Of a stretch of DNA of 64,000 nt, positions 9,690 to 18,926 are shown piece by piece; within the stretch, counting starts at the first letter, position 1; every line of letters starts with the position of its first letter. The notes under the pieces are model-generated. The model made no database searches. It was not told the DNA's origin and was given only the letters and a program-made list of their open reading frames with translations. The stretch spans positions 434,001 to 498,000 of the forward strand of contig NZ_QZCH01000001.1 of assembly GCF_003596335.1 (NCBI RefSeq), read 5' to 3'. This stretch comes from Motilimonas pumila (GTDB taxonomy: Bacteria > Pseudomonadota > Gammaproteobacteria > Enterobacterales > CBDFNC01). A program made the translations under genes and the position numbers.

Positions 9690-10652
9690 TTAATAGTGCC
9701 AAGCTATGCCAAGACTGCCATAACCGTTCCACTTTTCTTCATCAGTCTGAAAATCACGATGATCGAGGTGCATGGTGACATCAAGGCGCCAGTTTGAATA
9801 TTGCCACCATGCACCAACCTTTGCTCCAAGGCGAACTGACTCAAACTCTACGTTTGAGGAATAGGGTAAATCACCGTCTATGGTCAAGTCATTAAAGCGG
9901 TAGCCAAGGTGCAACTGGCTATACACTTGCCAACAGCTGCTTTGCTTTGACTTTTTAACAAAACCTAAATGGCCAGCACGATGGCTAAGTAGCCCAAAGC
10001 TGAAGTCAAGTTGTTGACCATAGCGAAAAGTCAGCCCTGTCATTAACTCGCTGCGTAAATTTCCCACATCAGCATAAACAAAAGTCGACCAATCCCAGCC
10101 AAATGCTTGTTTGGGACTGCGGAATATCAACTTATCGACCTCATAGGCGTATTGCACAACAAACTCATCTTCGATTTGGTATTGCCAACCTTCTGGCGGG
10201 GTAGATCCTGTCCACTTATGCACGTGTCGCTGTAAACTCGCGGTGCCAGATGAAGGCCCAATAACCCCAAGGCTTAACCAACTTTTTTGAGCGGTATCGG
10301 CTTGATACAAAGCCAAATGATGACTCAGAGTTAATACCCCAGCATAAGGCCTATCGCTGGGTTGTGGCATATTGTAAGCAATGTCTTTGGGTGTCCACAT
10401 GCCTTGTTGCAGGCTCACTCCCCACTGCGCCTTGATGCCAGATAAAGGAAACAAAAGGTAAGACTGCCACTGCGCGGCTTTAGGCGTATCCGCCAACTGC
10501 ATTTGCTCGCTAAGCCAACTGATCGCTAAACCACTGGTGTAGCCGCCGTCTTGTCCTAACACAATGTCATTATCGACTTGTAAGCGCCACTGAGAGGCAA
10601 AAATCTGAGGGCTATATATCAAAATAGATAATGTAAAAACCAAAAATTTCAT
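9690..10652 (-). CDS. LpxR-like lipid A deacylase, outer-membrane beta-barrel (DUF2219)
   Basis: A 320-residue protein with a signal peptide (MKFLVFTLSILIYSPQIFA, cleavage near residue 19) and alternating barrel strands ending in aromatic Tyr (GIAWHY). It matches the LpxR family: WRLQVDNDIVLGQDGGYTSG near the mature N-terminus contains the Asn-Asp pair of the active site, DRPYAG and the later RHVHKWTG...EGW segment hold the conserved Arg and His. LpxR of Salmonella is a calcium-dependent enzyme removing the 3'-acyloxyacyl group of lipid A. Substrate here is inferred. The gene is solitary, convergent with valS and divergent from a chemoreceptor. Confidence 0.8.
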   Translation of the reverse strand: MKFLVFTLSILIYSPQIFASQWRLQVDNDIVLGQDGGYTSGLAISWLSEQMQLADTPKAAQWQSYLLFPLSGIKAQWGVSLQQGMWTPKDIAYNMPQPSDRPYAGVLTLSHHLALYQADTAQKSWLSLGVIGPSSGTASLQRHVHKWTGSTPPEGWQYQIEDEFVVQYAYEVDKLIFRSPKQAFGWDWSTFVYADVGNLRSELMTGLTFRYGQQLDFSFGLLSHRAGHLGFVKKSKQSSCWQVYSQLHLGYRFNDLTIDGDLPYSSNVEFESVRLGAKVGAWWQYSNWRLDVTMHLDHRDFQTDEEKWNGYGSLGIAWHY

Positions 10653-10698
10653 AGCTTTATATCAGCCTATATAAATAAAACTAATAGCGGGATTTATC

Positions 10699-10725
10699 TC
10701 AAGGATCAGCGTTTCTTGCCGATAT
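10699..10725 (+). promoter_or_regulatory. FliA (sigma-28) type promoter for the first chemoreceptor
   Basis: TCAAGGAT (10699-10706) and GCCGATAT (10718-10725) are separated by 11 bp, matching the flagellar consensus TAAAGTTT-N11-GCCGATAA at 5 of 8 and 7 of 8 positions. It lies 83 bp before the receptor ATG. Known FliA regulons include chemoreceptors. Confidence 0.6.
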
Positions 10726-10807
10726 GTTGATTTAATAAGCATTAATAAAACATGCTATTGACGACATAATATACAACATAAAAACAAACACTTTTTGAGA
10801 GCTGCAA

Positions 10808-12415
10808 ATGAAACTGACCGTAAAGCAAAAGATAACCCTATCATTCTCTAGCGTTATTGCCATCATGGTAACCATAGCTGTTTTGCTCTGGCTACAACTC
10901 ACCGAAGCACACAGTCTAGAAGATGAAGTGCGCAACGACGACGTACCTGGCTTAACCCTGTATCTAATCCTAATTGATGAAGCCGGAGATGTATTTCGTG
11001 ACGCGTTGAAAATGGTGAATCAGTTTGATAACGCCGAGGCAGACTTTCGCAGTAATGTGACGGGTTTTGCGCAAGCGTTATCAGATCTCAAGGTGATCGA
11101 AAGTAATTCGCAAAGCAATCGCAACAACATGCAAGCAATTGACAACCACATGGAGCAGTTTGTAGCCGGGGTCGATCGCGAAATAGTGCCCCACTTAGGC
11201 AGCGACACGGCTGTACTCGTGAAAAAACTCGCTCAGCTTGAAAAAAACCACCTAGAGCCGCTAGAAGAATTACTCGACAAACTGACTTTAGAAGAAAAAC
11301 ATGAAGCGGAAACCTCACTACAGGCTCTTGCGAACTCTTTTACCTCAATGGAAAACCAAGTTATTACGCTTACCATTATAGGTACACTCGTGTCTTTGGT
11401 GGTGGCGTACTTATTGTCTAAATCATTGATCACTCGCATCTCTAATCTTGAACAAACCGCGCAGCAAATTGCTCATGGCGATTTAACATCCACTCCCATC
11501 GAGGACAATGCCGGTGATGAGCTCAGTAACCTCGCAGTATCGGTCAACCAAATGCAGTCATCGTTACAAGATTTAGTCGGCTCAATTAGCTCTGTAGGCC
11601 ACCAAGTACAGCAAGTCACTCGCGATTTGGCACAAAATGGCGATGAAATTGTAGAAGGAGCAACCGAACAGGCCAACAAAGCCAACTTAATCGCCACGGC
11701 GTCTGAAGAACTGAGTCTTACCATTGCTGAAGTCGCTCAACAAAGTGTTACCACGTCAGATCTTGCCAGCGACTCCGGTACTGCCGCTAAAAATGGCCGC
11801 GATATCATAGTAGAAATGGTTGAAAGTATTGGTCAGGTATCTACTCAAATGGAGCAAATGTCAGGGCAAATGAACACCCTAGGCGAGCGCAGTGACGAAA
11901 TTGGCAGCGTGATTAAAGTGATTGAAGATATCGCCGAGCAAACAAATTTATTGGCCCTTAACGCAGCGATTGAAGCCGCGCGCGCCGGTGAATTAGGCCG
12001 TGGTTTTGCCGTTGTTGCTGACGAAGTACGGGCGCTGGCAGAACGCACAACACAAGCGACCAATGAAGTAGGTGGTATTATCCAAGCCATTCAAACTGGC
12101 ACACGTGAAGCCGTCAACGTCACCACAGAAAGTCGCCAATTAGTTGAAATTGGCGTGTCTCAAAGCGCAGGAGCAGGCTCAGCTCTCGAGCAAATTGTGA
12201 CCAGTGCTCACGAAGTGCAAGAGATGATCCACAGTATTGCGACTGCAACAGAAGAACAGACGGCGGTAACTCGGGAAATTGCGACCGATATTACCGTTAT
12301 CAATGACATCTCAGAGCAATCTCTGCAATTGGCGTCACGTAGCGCTAATCACATTCAAGAATTGGAAGGTAAAGTACAAGAGCTCGAAACCTTACTGGCG
12401 AAGTTCAAAGTGTAG
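10808..12415 (+). CDS. Methyl-accepting chemotaxis protein (first of two paralogues)
   Basis: A 535-residue transmembrane chemoreceptor. Membrane segment 1 is at about 10-30, then a roughly 155-residue periplasmic helical sensor (four-helix-bundle type, no CACHE or PAS motif seen), membrane segment 2 at about 190-210, and a HAMP domain with ISNLEQTAQQIAHGDL and the conserved DELSNLA. The cytoplasmic hairpin tip [20 protein letters not shown], which contacts CheA and CheW, is intact, followed by [18 protein letters not shown]. There is no C-terminal NWETF-type tether. A FliA-like promoter precedes it and a strong terminator follows. The ligand is unknown. The cytoplasmic half is nearly the same as that of the receptor at 13085. 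Confidence 0.95.
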   Translation: MKLTVKQKITLSFSSVIAIMVTIAVLLWLQLTEAHSLEDEVRNDDVPGLTLYLILIDEAGDVFRDALKMVNQFDNAEADFRSNVTGFAQALSDLKVIESNSQSNRNNMQAIDNHMEQFVAGVDREIVPHLGSDTAVLVKKLAQLEKNHLEPLEELLDKLTLEEKHEAETSLQALANSFTSMENQVITLTIIGTLVSLVVAYLLSKSLITRISNLEQTAQQIAHGDLTSTPIEDNAGDELSNLAVSVNQMQSSLQDLVGSISSVGHQVQQVTRDLAQNGDEIVEGATEQANKANLIATASEELSLTIAEVAQQSVTTSDLASDSGTAAKNGRDIIVEMVESIGQVSTQMEQMSGQMNTLGERSDEIGSVIKVIEDIAEQTNLLALNAAIEAARAGELGRGFAVVADEVRALAERTTQATNEVGGIIQAIQTGTREAVNVTTESRQLVEIGVSQSAGAGSALEQIVTSAHEVQEMIHSIATATEEQTAVTREIATDITVINDISEQSLQLASRSANHIQELEGKVQELETLLAKFKV

Positions 12416-12449
12416 TACTTAGCTCATCTTCGTTCCCCTTTACCTTCGA

Positions 12450-12476
12450 GGGCCAGCCTGTTTGCTGGCCCTTTTT
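12450..12476 (+). terminator. Intrinsic terminator of the first chemoreceptor gene
   Basis: GGGCCAGC-CTGTTT-GCTGGCCC is a perfect 8-bp stem followed by five T. It separates the first receptor from the STAS-like gene. Confidence 0.88.
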
Positions 12477-12623
12477 CGTTTCAGTAACACTGAATGCACG
12501 TCGACTTTTAACGTTAACTTTCCTTTAGTTCAGCCCTCTTGTTAAAACTTTCACAGCCGGTTTTTTTACCACTACACTAATCATTAACGCTTAATTTTTA
12601 TCCCGTTATACAAAGGACCCTAC

Positions 12624-13007
12624 ATGTATTCCATTGCAGTACAAGGTAATCACCGTGTTGACATTGAAATCAGCGGTAAATTTGACAGCGAAACAATGAA
12701 ACAAGCCCTTAGTGAATTAATAGAAAAGTCCCATGATGTGCGTTATGGGCAAATGCTCTACACCATTCATAATATTGAAATCCCAACGTTGGGTGCCATG
12801 GGCGAGGAGCTAAGTAGAATGCCGGAGCTAGTTAAATTGATTGGCCACTACAACGATATTGCAGTGCTCACGGATAAAAAATGGATCCAAGTGCTCAGTG
12901 AATTAGAAGGCATGGTTATCCCGGGGTTATCCATCAAAGGCTTTGAACTTGGGCAGACCGAACAAGCAGAAGCTTGGTTAAGGGCCCAAAAATCGAAAAG
13001 TGAGTAA
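12624..13007 (+). CDS. SpoIIAA-like (STAS/SEC14-type) protein
   Basis: A 127-residue soluble protein resembling the SpoIIAA-like family (Pfam STAS/SEC14-like): an N-terminal strand pair leading to IEISGKFDSETMKQALSEL, a central helix GHYNDIAVLTDKKWIQVLSEL and a C-terminal FELGQTEQAEAWL helix. No Ser phosphorylation motif of true anti-anti-sigma factors is obvious. An AAAGGA ribosome site precedes the ATG. It lies between two chemoreceptors, 77 bp before the second, so it may be cotranscribed with that one. Its role is unknown; a membrane-associated or signalling function is only inference from context. Confidence 0.75.
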   Translation: MYSIAVQGNHRVDIEISGKFDSETMKQALSELIEKSHDVRYGQMLYTIHNIEIPTLGAMGEELSRMPELVKLIGHYNDIAVLTDKKWIQVLSELEGMVIPGLSIKGFELGQTEQAEAWLRAQKSKSE

Positions 13008-13084
13008 ATACCCACTTTTAAAATTAACGCTACCCGCAACGTCAGTTAATAACTATGAGTGTTAGCCGTGCAAAGAGGTTTAAG

Positions 13085-14698
13085 ATGAAATTAACCGTAA
13101 AACAAAAAATATCGCTAGCCTTTATCAGCGTCATCAGTTTAATGCTGCTGATTGCAGGCGTTATTTATACTCAACTGGTATCCGCCGAAAAGGTCGCCAG
13201 TGAAATTCGCAACGATGACGTGCCCGGCGTCACGCTCTATTTAACCTTAATTGATGAGTCGGGTGATGTATTTCGCGATGCCCTTAAAATTGTGGCTGGC
13301 TACGACAATGCCGAACAAGACTTCTACGCCAATCTTGGAGAATACCGAGATGCGTTAGATAAACTAATTCCCCTAGAGAGTGCCACGCAATCCGATCGCG
13401 AAAACATGAAAGCCATTGCCCGTTACATTGACTTATTTCAACAAGACGTAGAGCAAAAAATTATTGCCAAGATTAACAGTGAGGACAAAACGCAACTTTT
13501 TGTGACCTTAGGAGAGCTGTCTGACCAACATTTAAGTGCCCTAGAGAAATTACTCGACGCTCAAAGCGCGTCGGAAAAAGCGGAAGCAGACCAGGCTTTA
13601 GACTCATTACTGGAGTCCTTTAGCACGATGGAAAACGTCGCCATCATTCTCACCTGTGTCGGCCTTATCTTCTCTAGCGTGGTAGCTTACATTTTGTCTA
13701 ACTCCATTACGTCAAGGTTATTAGTCTTAGACGCGGTGGCTCAAAAAGTGGCGGAAGGCGACCTCACCGCCCCAGCAATTGTCGATAATAGTGGCGATGA
13801 ACTGAGTAACTTAGCCGCTTCCATCAATGCGATGCAGTCATCCTTAAAAGAGTTGATTGGATCTATTTCTCAGGTCGGCGAGCAAGTACAGGCAGTCAGC
13901 CGAGATTTATCACAAGTAAGCCAAGAAATAGTCGACGGCGCTTCAGAGCAAGCCAACAAAGCCAATCTCATCGCCACCGCCTCTGAAGAGCTCAGCTTAA
14001 CCATTGCCGAAGTCGCGCAGCAAAGCGTATCAACTGCTGACATCGCCAGTGATTCGGGGGATTCAGCGCAAAGCGGGCGCAATATCATTCTCGAAATGGT
14101 AAAAAGCATTCAGCAGGTTTCGTTACAAATGGAAGAAATGTCAGGGCAAATGGGCAAACTTGGCGATCGCAGTGATCAAATCGGCAGTGTAATTAAAGTA
14201 ATTGAAGATATTGCCGAACAAACCAATTTGCTTGCGCTTAATGCCGCGATTGAAGCAGCCCGAGCAGGCGAGCTTGGTCGCGGCTTTGCCGTAGTGGCTG
14301 ATGAGGTGAGAGCCTTAGCTGAGCGCACCACTCAAGCGACTAACGAGGTCGGCGGTATTATTCAAGCCATTCAATCAGGCACGCAAGAAGCGGTGAGTGT
14401 CACTACTGAGAGTAAGCAACTGGTAGAAGTAGGCGTCTCACAAAGCTCTGGCGCGGGTGAAGCACTGGAGCAAATTGTCACGAGCGTGCAAAACGTGAAA
14501 GACATGATCCACACCATAGCCACAGCCACCGAAGAACAAACCGCCGTGACAAAAGAAATAGCCACAGACATTACGGTTATCCATGACATATCAGAGCAAT
14601 CGCTCAAACTGGCGTCTAAGGGCTCCGACAGCACCATGATCTTAGGACAAAAAGTGAATGAACTAGAACAATTGCTCTCCCGCTTCAAGCTAAGCTAG
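13085..14698 (+). CDS. Methyl-accepting chemotaxis protein (second paralogue)
   Basis: A 537-residue receptor, taking the ATG at 13085 because it follows GAGG and gives [13 protein letters not shown], matching the start of the neighbouring receptor; the frame also opens 30 bp upstream at an ATG. Layout is the same: membrane segments at about 10-30 and 190-212, a helical periplasmic sensor, HAMP, and the hairpin [20 protein letters not shown]. The sensor domains of the two receptors share motifs ([23 protein letters not shown]) but differ more than the signalling domains. This suggests tandem duplication followed by sensor divergence. No clear terminator follows. Confidence 0.94.
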   Translation: MKLTVKQKISLAFISVISLMLLIAGVIYTQLVSAEKVASEIRNDDVPGVTLYLTLIDESGDVFRDALKIVAGYDNAEQDFYANLGEYRDALDKLIPLESATQSDRENMKAIARYIDLFQQDVEQKIIAKINSEDKTQLFVTLGELSDQHLSALEKLLDAQSASEKAEADQALDSLLESFSTMENVAIILTCVGLIFSSVVAYILSNSITSRLLVLDAVAQKVAEGDLTAPAIVDNSGDELSNLAASINAMQSSLKELIGSISQVGEQVQAVSRDLSQVSQEIVDGASEQANKANLIATASEELSLTIAEVAQQSVSTADIASDSGDSAQSGRNIILEMVKSIQQVSLQMEEMSGQMGKLGDRSDQIGSVIKVIEDIAEQTNLLALNAAIEAARAGELGRGFAVVADEVRALAERTTQATNEVGGIIQAIQSGTQEAVSVTTESKQLVEVGVSQSSGAGEALEQIVTSVQNVKDMIHTIATATEEQTAVTKEIATDITVIHDISEQSLKLASKGSDSTMILGQKVNELEQLLSRFKLS

Positions 14699-14719
14699 GC
14701 AGTCACTACGCACAGCTAT

Positions 14720-14770
14720 CGAGTGTGTTTACCTTGACGCAGATAAAGCTGTTCATGGTAATCACACTCG
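14720..14770. repeat. Interrupted inverted repeat after the second chemoreceptor
   Basis: CGAGTGTG (14720-14727) pairs with CACACTCG (14763-14770), and TACC with GGTA inside. The loop is about 23 nt and there is no T run. It could be an mRNA-stabilising hairpin at the end of the receptor transcript. Confidence 0.45.
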
Positions 14771-14826
14771 AAGGTCATCAACCGATAAATGCTGGCTTAC
14801 TATTGATAAAAAGGGTTTACGTAAGC

Positions 14827-15309
14827 TTAATCGCGGAAGTTATTAAACTGAAACGGCTGGCCTAGTTCAGCTTCTTTTACCAAGCGCATCACTGCTTGTA
14901 AGTCGTCTCGTTTTTTACCAGTCACGCGTACCTGCTCACCTTGAATTTGCGCTTGTACTTTTATCTTGCTTTCTTTAATGGTTTTTACCACTTTTTTAGC
15001 CGTGAGGCTGTCTATGCCTTGCTTAAAGGTGGCGTCTAAGTGCCAAGTTTTCCCCGTGTGGATAGGTTCGCCAGCTTCCATTGACGCGGCATCTACGTTG
15101 CGTTTGGCAAGACATAAACGCAGCATGTCGAGCATCTGCTTAAGTTGGAAGTCATTTTCCGCAGCCACTTTAACGTTAAACTCTTTCTTTTCGAAGCTGG
15201 CTTCTACACCGCGAAAGTCAAAGCGAGTGTCTAATTCACGGTTAGCATTGTCTACCGCGTTTTTTAGTTCAACCGCGTCAACTTCAGAAACAATATCAAA
15301 TGAAGGCAT
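14827..15309 (-). CDS. yajQ: YajQ-family nucleotide-binding protein
   Basis: A 160-residue cytosolic protein of the YajQ/UPF0234 family, two ferredoxin-like folds. Homologues bind tRNA, GTP or cyclic di-GMP (Xanthomonas) and influence phage transcription or virulence; the role here is open. Recognisable segments are [15 protein letters not shown] at the start, [15 protein letters not shown], and the C-terminal [15 protein letters not shown] and [11 protein letters not shown]. The ATG at 15309 is preferred to the TTG one codon upstream because it gives the canonical MPSFD start. In E. coli yajQ also lies close to panE-yajL-thiI. Confidence 0.95.
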   Translation of the reverse strand: MPSFDIVSEVDAVELKNAVDNANRELDTRFDFRGVEASFEKKEFNVKVAAENDFQLKQMLDMLRLCLAKRNVDAASMEAGEPIHTGKTWHLDATFKQGIDSLTAKKVVKTIKESKIKVQAQIQGEQVRVTGKKRDDLQAVMRLVKEAELGQPFQFNNFRD

Positions 15310-15410
15310 CAAAGATTCCTATCTGTTAGTCAGTATCATAAAATAGTGCATCAATGTAGCAGATCTCAAGGTAAGATGCCTTGCAGATTTATTCAAAAGG
15401 AAAGGTATTC

Positions 15411-15770
15411 GTGCTTCAGCCTCGTTATCTCAAACCCCTCTTTTGTATTATGATTGCCGCCATCAGCTGGTTAGCGTTTACCCCTAAAGCCCCTGGCTTG
15501 GATATTCAGCATTTTGACAAAATCAACCACTTGGCCGCTTTTTCTAGCCTAACGCTGATTGCCTTATTGGCATTTTCAGTGCCGGCGTCTCGCATTTACT
15601 TGGGCTTACTCGGCTACGGTATCACCATCGAACTGGTACAATCTCAACTGCCAAACCGTTTTGCCAGCGTTGCAGATATTGCCGCTGACGGCGTTGGGAT
15701 TATACTCGGAGCAGGGCTCTACTGGATCACCGAAAAATGGCTAATGAAGAAGTGGCAATGGCTCAGATAA
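15411..15770 (+). CDS. VanZ-like membrane protein
   Basis: About 119 residues with three or four hydrophobic segments (near 10-27, 45-63, 65-84 and 95-112). The order TPKAPG, FDKINHLAAFSSLTLIAL, GITIELVQ and DIAADGVGIILG is the VanZ-family pattern: an acidic/His pair at the second helix, a Glu-Gln in the third, and Asp-xxx-Asn/Asp-xxG in the fourth. The function of these solitary VanZ proteins is not established. The GTG at 15411 is chosen because AAGGAAAGG lies just before it; a TTG start further upstream is less likely. The end overlaps panE by 13 bp. Confidence 0.75.
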   Translation: MLQPRYLKPLFCIMIAAISWLAFTPKAPGLDIQHFDKINHLAAFSSLTLIALLAFSVPASRIYLGLLGYGITIELVQSQLPNRFASVADIAADGVGIILGAGLYWITEKWLMKKWQWLR

Positions 15771-16708
15771 CGTGGCAAATATTGGGCGCGGGCGCAATCG
15801 GTTGTTTATTTGCGGCTAAACTCAAACAGCAAGGGGAGCAGGTCCACCTGGTACTCAAACCCAACAAATCAACCTCGTCGCTCACGCTTGTCAATCTCGA
15901 TGGCAAGACACACAGGTTCGAGGTTTCTGCCAGTGACAAGTTACAGCGCCAAGCTAGTGTAATTTTGGTTTGCCTCAAAGCTTGGCAGGTTACTGACGCC
16001 ATCAAGCAGCATCTAACGAATATTCATCCTGACAGTATTGTCGTGCTACTCCATAATGGCATGGGGACCTTGGCACCATGCCAAGCATTATTGCCCCACC
16101 ACCGAATTTGGCAAGCTAGCACGACGCACGGCGCATTACTAGAAAGTGCATTTGCCGTGAGGCATACAGGGCAAGGTGAAACCCTCATCGGCCACTCCCA
16201 ACTTCAAAGTTTAATCGAGTTAACACCAGCTGAGCAACCGCAAACCCTCAACCAAGCTGATGTGGTAACAGCCCTTGATGATGCCCTGCCTGCCAGCCGT
16301 TGGAGCTTAAATATTGGTCACGCTATTTGGACTAAGCTGGTCATTAACTGTGCTATCAACCCACTGACAGCGTTACAACAAGTGCGCAATGGTATACTCG
16401 CTGAAGCGCATTATCGCCCATCATTGCAACGTATTTGCCAAGAGTGCTGTGCGGTGGCTAATGCGGACGGCGTGGCGTTAAAAACCGACGATTTATTAGC
16501 AAAAGTTGAACAGGTCATTCATGCGACGGCTAACAATTATTCTTCAATGAATCGCGATTTTTTTTACCAACGCCCCACTGAAAACGACTATATTCTTGGT
16601 TATGTGATCGCCCGAGCCAAGGCACTAAAAATCACAGTATCAACCTGTCAAACATTGTATCAAGAATTACAGCATCGGGAGCATACCTTATGTCAGCCAC
16701 CGTCTTAG
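15758..16708 (+). CDS. panE: 2-dehydropantoate 2-reductase (PanE/ApbA)
   Basis: NADPH-dependent ketopantoate reductase of the pantothenate and coenzyme A pathway. The Rossmann motif ILGAGAIGCLFAAKL is at the N-terminus, LLHNGMGT in the middle, and the catalytic region HAIWTKLVINCAINPLTAL carries the Lys and Asn. SSMNRDFFYQRPTENDYILGY matches the conserved C-terminal substrate site. The ATG at 15758 is preferred as GAAGAAG lies just upstream and the Rossmann strand then begins at residue 5; the ATG at 15737 is an alternative. It overlaps the start of yajL by 19 bp, an operon layout also known from E. coli. Confidence 0.93.
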   Translation: MAQITWQILGAGAIGCLFAAKLKQQGEQVHLVLKPNKSTSSLTLVNLDGKTHRFEVSASDKLQRQASVILVCLKAWQVTDAIKQHLTNIHPDSIVVLLHNGMGTLAPCQALLPHHRIWQASTTHGALLESAFAVRHTGQGETLIGHSQLQSLIELTPAEQPQTLNQADVVTALDDALPASRWSLNIGHAIWTKLVINCAINPLTALQQVRNGILAEAHYRPSLQRICQECCAVANADGVALKTDDLLAKVEQVIHATANNYSSMNRDFFYQRPTENDYILGYVIARAKALKITVSTCQTLYQELQHREHTLCQPPS

Positions 16709-17268
16709 TCGCCATTGCATCTGGCTCCGAAGAGCTTGAAACCGTTACCATTGTCAATGTACTACGCCGAGCCGACATGGAGGTTGAGTTGGTTAGTTGT
16801 GAAGTCGCTCCGCAACTGACCATTCGTTGCGCCAGAGGCATGAACTTAGTAGCAGACAAACACATCAGCGAAATCAGCACTCAAGCATACGCTGCTATCG
16901 TATTACCCGGCGGCATGCCTGGCGCAGCAAACCTTGGTCAGTGTCAACCTTTAGTGGCGTTATTAAAGCAGCAACAAGCTAAACGACAATGGTTGGGAGC
17001 AATTTGCGCCGCGCCGGCGCAAGTTTTGGCAAAAAATGACTTAATTCTAGCTGCGAAAGTCACTGGCTACCCAAGCTTCCAAGACCAATTACCGGCCGCT
17101 CAACTGCAACAAGACTCAGTCGTCGTTGACGCTCAGCATAAGCTTATCACTAGCCAAGGGCCGGCTACCGCATTAGAGTTTGCGTTACATTTAGTGGAAC
17201 AGTTAGTCGGAAGTGAGCGCCGCCAACAAGTAGCAGACGCCATGTTAGTAACCGCTTCAGAAGCTTAA
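16690..17268 (+). CDS. yajL: DJ-1/PfpI-family protein YajL
   Basis: A 192-residue member of the DJ-1 family. The nucleophilic Cys sits in the nucleophile elbow AICAAPAQVL at about residue 103, and the partner Glu is in SGSEELETV near residue 14. YajL is associated with protection against oxidative stress and with chaperone or deglycase activities, which are debated. It overlaps the end of panE, so the two are co-translated, and converges on thiI across a hairpin. Confidence 0.93.
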   Translation: MSATVLVAIASGSEELETVTIVNVLRRADMEVELVSCEVAPQLTIRCARGMNLVADKHISEISTQAYAAIVLPGGMPGAANLGQCQPLVALLKQQQAKRQWLGAICAAPAQVLAKNDLILAAKVTGYPSFQDQLPAAQLQQDSVVVDAQHKLITSQGPATALEFALHLVEQLVGSERRQQVADAMLVTASEA

Positions 17269-17285
17269 CCACCTCATTCTAGGCA

Positions 17286-17349
17286 CAAAAAAACGGCTGC
17301 TTTGCTTTGATGTTAAACTTGTCGCTTAACTCAAACAAACACAGCCGTT
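17286..17349 (-). terminator. Terminator of thiI
   Basis: On the minus strand AACGGCTG pairs with CAGCCGTT, followed by seven T. The loop is long but holds an inner GTTAA/TTAAC pairing. It lies 18 bp after the thiI stop. Confidence 0.65.
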
Positions 17350-17366
17350 ATCATCACTACTAGCCT

Positions 17367-18821
17367 TTATGGGCGATAAACCTTCACATTTTCAAAACCG
17401 GCTTCATGTAAGTAAAGGGCTTGCAGCTTACTCATAACGCCACGATCACAATACAACAGATACGTCTTGCTTTGATCTAAAGTGTCGAAACGCGTTGCCA
17501 GTTTGAAAAACGCCATTTCAGCCACTTCAACGCCTTCAAGCTCAAGCGGTTTATCTTCCCGCTCGTCATCCGAGCGAATGTCTAACACCACTTCGTTGTC
17601 AGCAAACTGCGCTGTAGTTTCTACTTCAGTGACTTCTTGCTGAGTTTGATCACCAATATCACGAATATCTATCACGTCAGTCTGGCGTACCACCTCATCG
17701 ATTAAGTCCATATTGAATTTGGCTTCTTCGGCTTCAATGGTAGACATAACCGCTTTCACGGTGGGTTTTTTAGAAATCACGCCGCAATATTCAGGAATCG
17801 TTTCTGAGTATTCCTGGGTGCCAATTTCCCGCGCCGTGTTGATGATGTCTTGCTTATCCATCGCAATTAAAGGACGTAAAATTAGCGCATCCGTTGATTT
17901 ATCAATGACCGACAAGTTACGCAAGGTTTGGCTTGAAACTTGACCAACCGCTTCACCGGTGACCAAAGCGTCAATGTCTAAACGCTCAGCCAATTTAGCG
18001 GCGGTGCGCATCATCATGCGTTTTAAGATGACCCCCATTTGGCCATCGTCGACCTTTTCTAAAATTTCAGCCACGATAGGCTCAAACGGCACAGCATGAA
18101 ACTTCACTCTATGCGAAGAGCCAAAGCGATCCCATAAATGGTAAGCCACTTGGCGAACGCCAATCTCGTGGGCTGCGCCGCCTAAATTAAAGAAGCAATA
18201 GTTAACCCGAATACCACGTTTGATCATTAAATAGCTGGATACACCAGAATCGAAGCCACCAGAAATCAATGACAATACGGCTTCTTGTGAGCCCATAGGG
18301 AAACCACCTAAACCTTGGTGATGATGCTTCACTATGTATAAATAACGATCGTCTATTTCGAGTTTTATGGTCACGTCAGGATTGCGTAAGCTCACCCCTG
18401 TCGCTTCAGTATGTTGATTTAAGCCACCACCCACATAACGCTCAACTTCCGTAGAAGTAAATTCTTGCTTGCCACGACGCTTAACCCGCACACAGAAGGT
18501 TTTTCCGATTAAACGGTCTTTCACCACCGGCAAAGTTTGCTCGTAAATGTCGTGCAGGTCATCGTATTCGGTTTGCTGAACTTCCAGAAAAAATGCCACG
18601 CCGGAAGTACTGCCAAGCAGTTCAATTAATTTCTGGCGGTTTCTCTCAGAGTCGTTAGCGGTCTTCACTATGATGTGATCCCACTCGAGTATCACCTTCA
18701 CTTCTTCATCGTGACGGCGCAGCACATTGCGAATATTACTTTGCAGCATCTTGCAAAAGCGTTTACGTACACTTTTGCTTTTCATGAGGATTTCGGGAAA
18801 GAACTTAACAACAAATTTCAT
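17367..18821 (-). CDS. thiI: tRNA 4-thiouridylase / thiamine sulfurtransferase ThiI
   Basis: ThiI makes 4-thiouridine at position 8 of tRNAs and supplies sulfur for the thiamine thiazole. A ferredoxin-like and THUMP region fills about 1-165. The PP-loop ATP pyrophosphatase motif is [13 protein letters not shown] near residue 184. The Cys in PEYCGVIS near 340 matches Cys344 of E. coli. The C-terminal rhodanese domain ends with [11 protein letters not shown], whose Cys carries the persulfide. The ATG at 18821 gives the canonical [12 protein letters not shown]; the frame extends three codons to a GTG. Length 484 agrees with 482 in E. coli. Confidence 0.97.
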   Translation of the reverse strand: MKFVVKFFPEILMKSKSVRKRFCKMLQSNIRNVLRRHDEEVKVILEWDHIIVKTANDSERNRQKLIELLGSTSGVAFFLEVQQTEYDDLHDIYEQTLPVVKDRLIGKTFCVRVKRRGKQEFTSTEVERYVGGGLNQHTEATGVSLRNPDVTIKLEIDDRYLYIVKHHHQGLGGFPMGSQEAVLSLISGGFDSGVSSYLMIKRGIRVNYCFFNLGGAAHEIGVRQVAYHLWDRFGSSHRVKFHAVPFEPIVAEILEKVDDGQMGVILKRMMMRTAAKLAERLDIDALVTGEAVGQVSSQTLRNLSVIDKSTDALILRPLIAMDKQDIINTAREIGTQEYSETIPEYCGVISKKPTVKAVMSTIEAEEAKFNMDLIDEVVRQTDVIDIRDIGDQTQQEVTEVETTAQFADNEVVLDIRSDDEREDKPLELEGVEVAEMAFFKLATRFDTLDQSKTYLLYCDRGVMSKLQALYLHEAGFENVKVYRP

Positions 18822-18926
18822 GGTGTTCACTTAGCTGCAAAAATAAAGACGCGGATTATACCTTGAGACTAGCAGATCTTAAAGTGAGCAGATCAGTGCC
18901 ACGTTTTAATTTGGAAATACGCTAAT

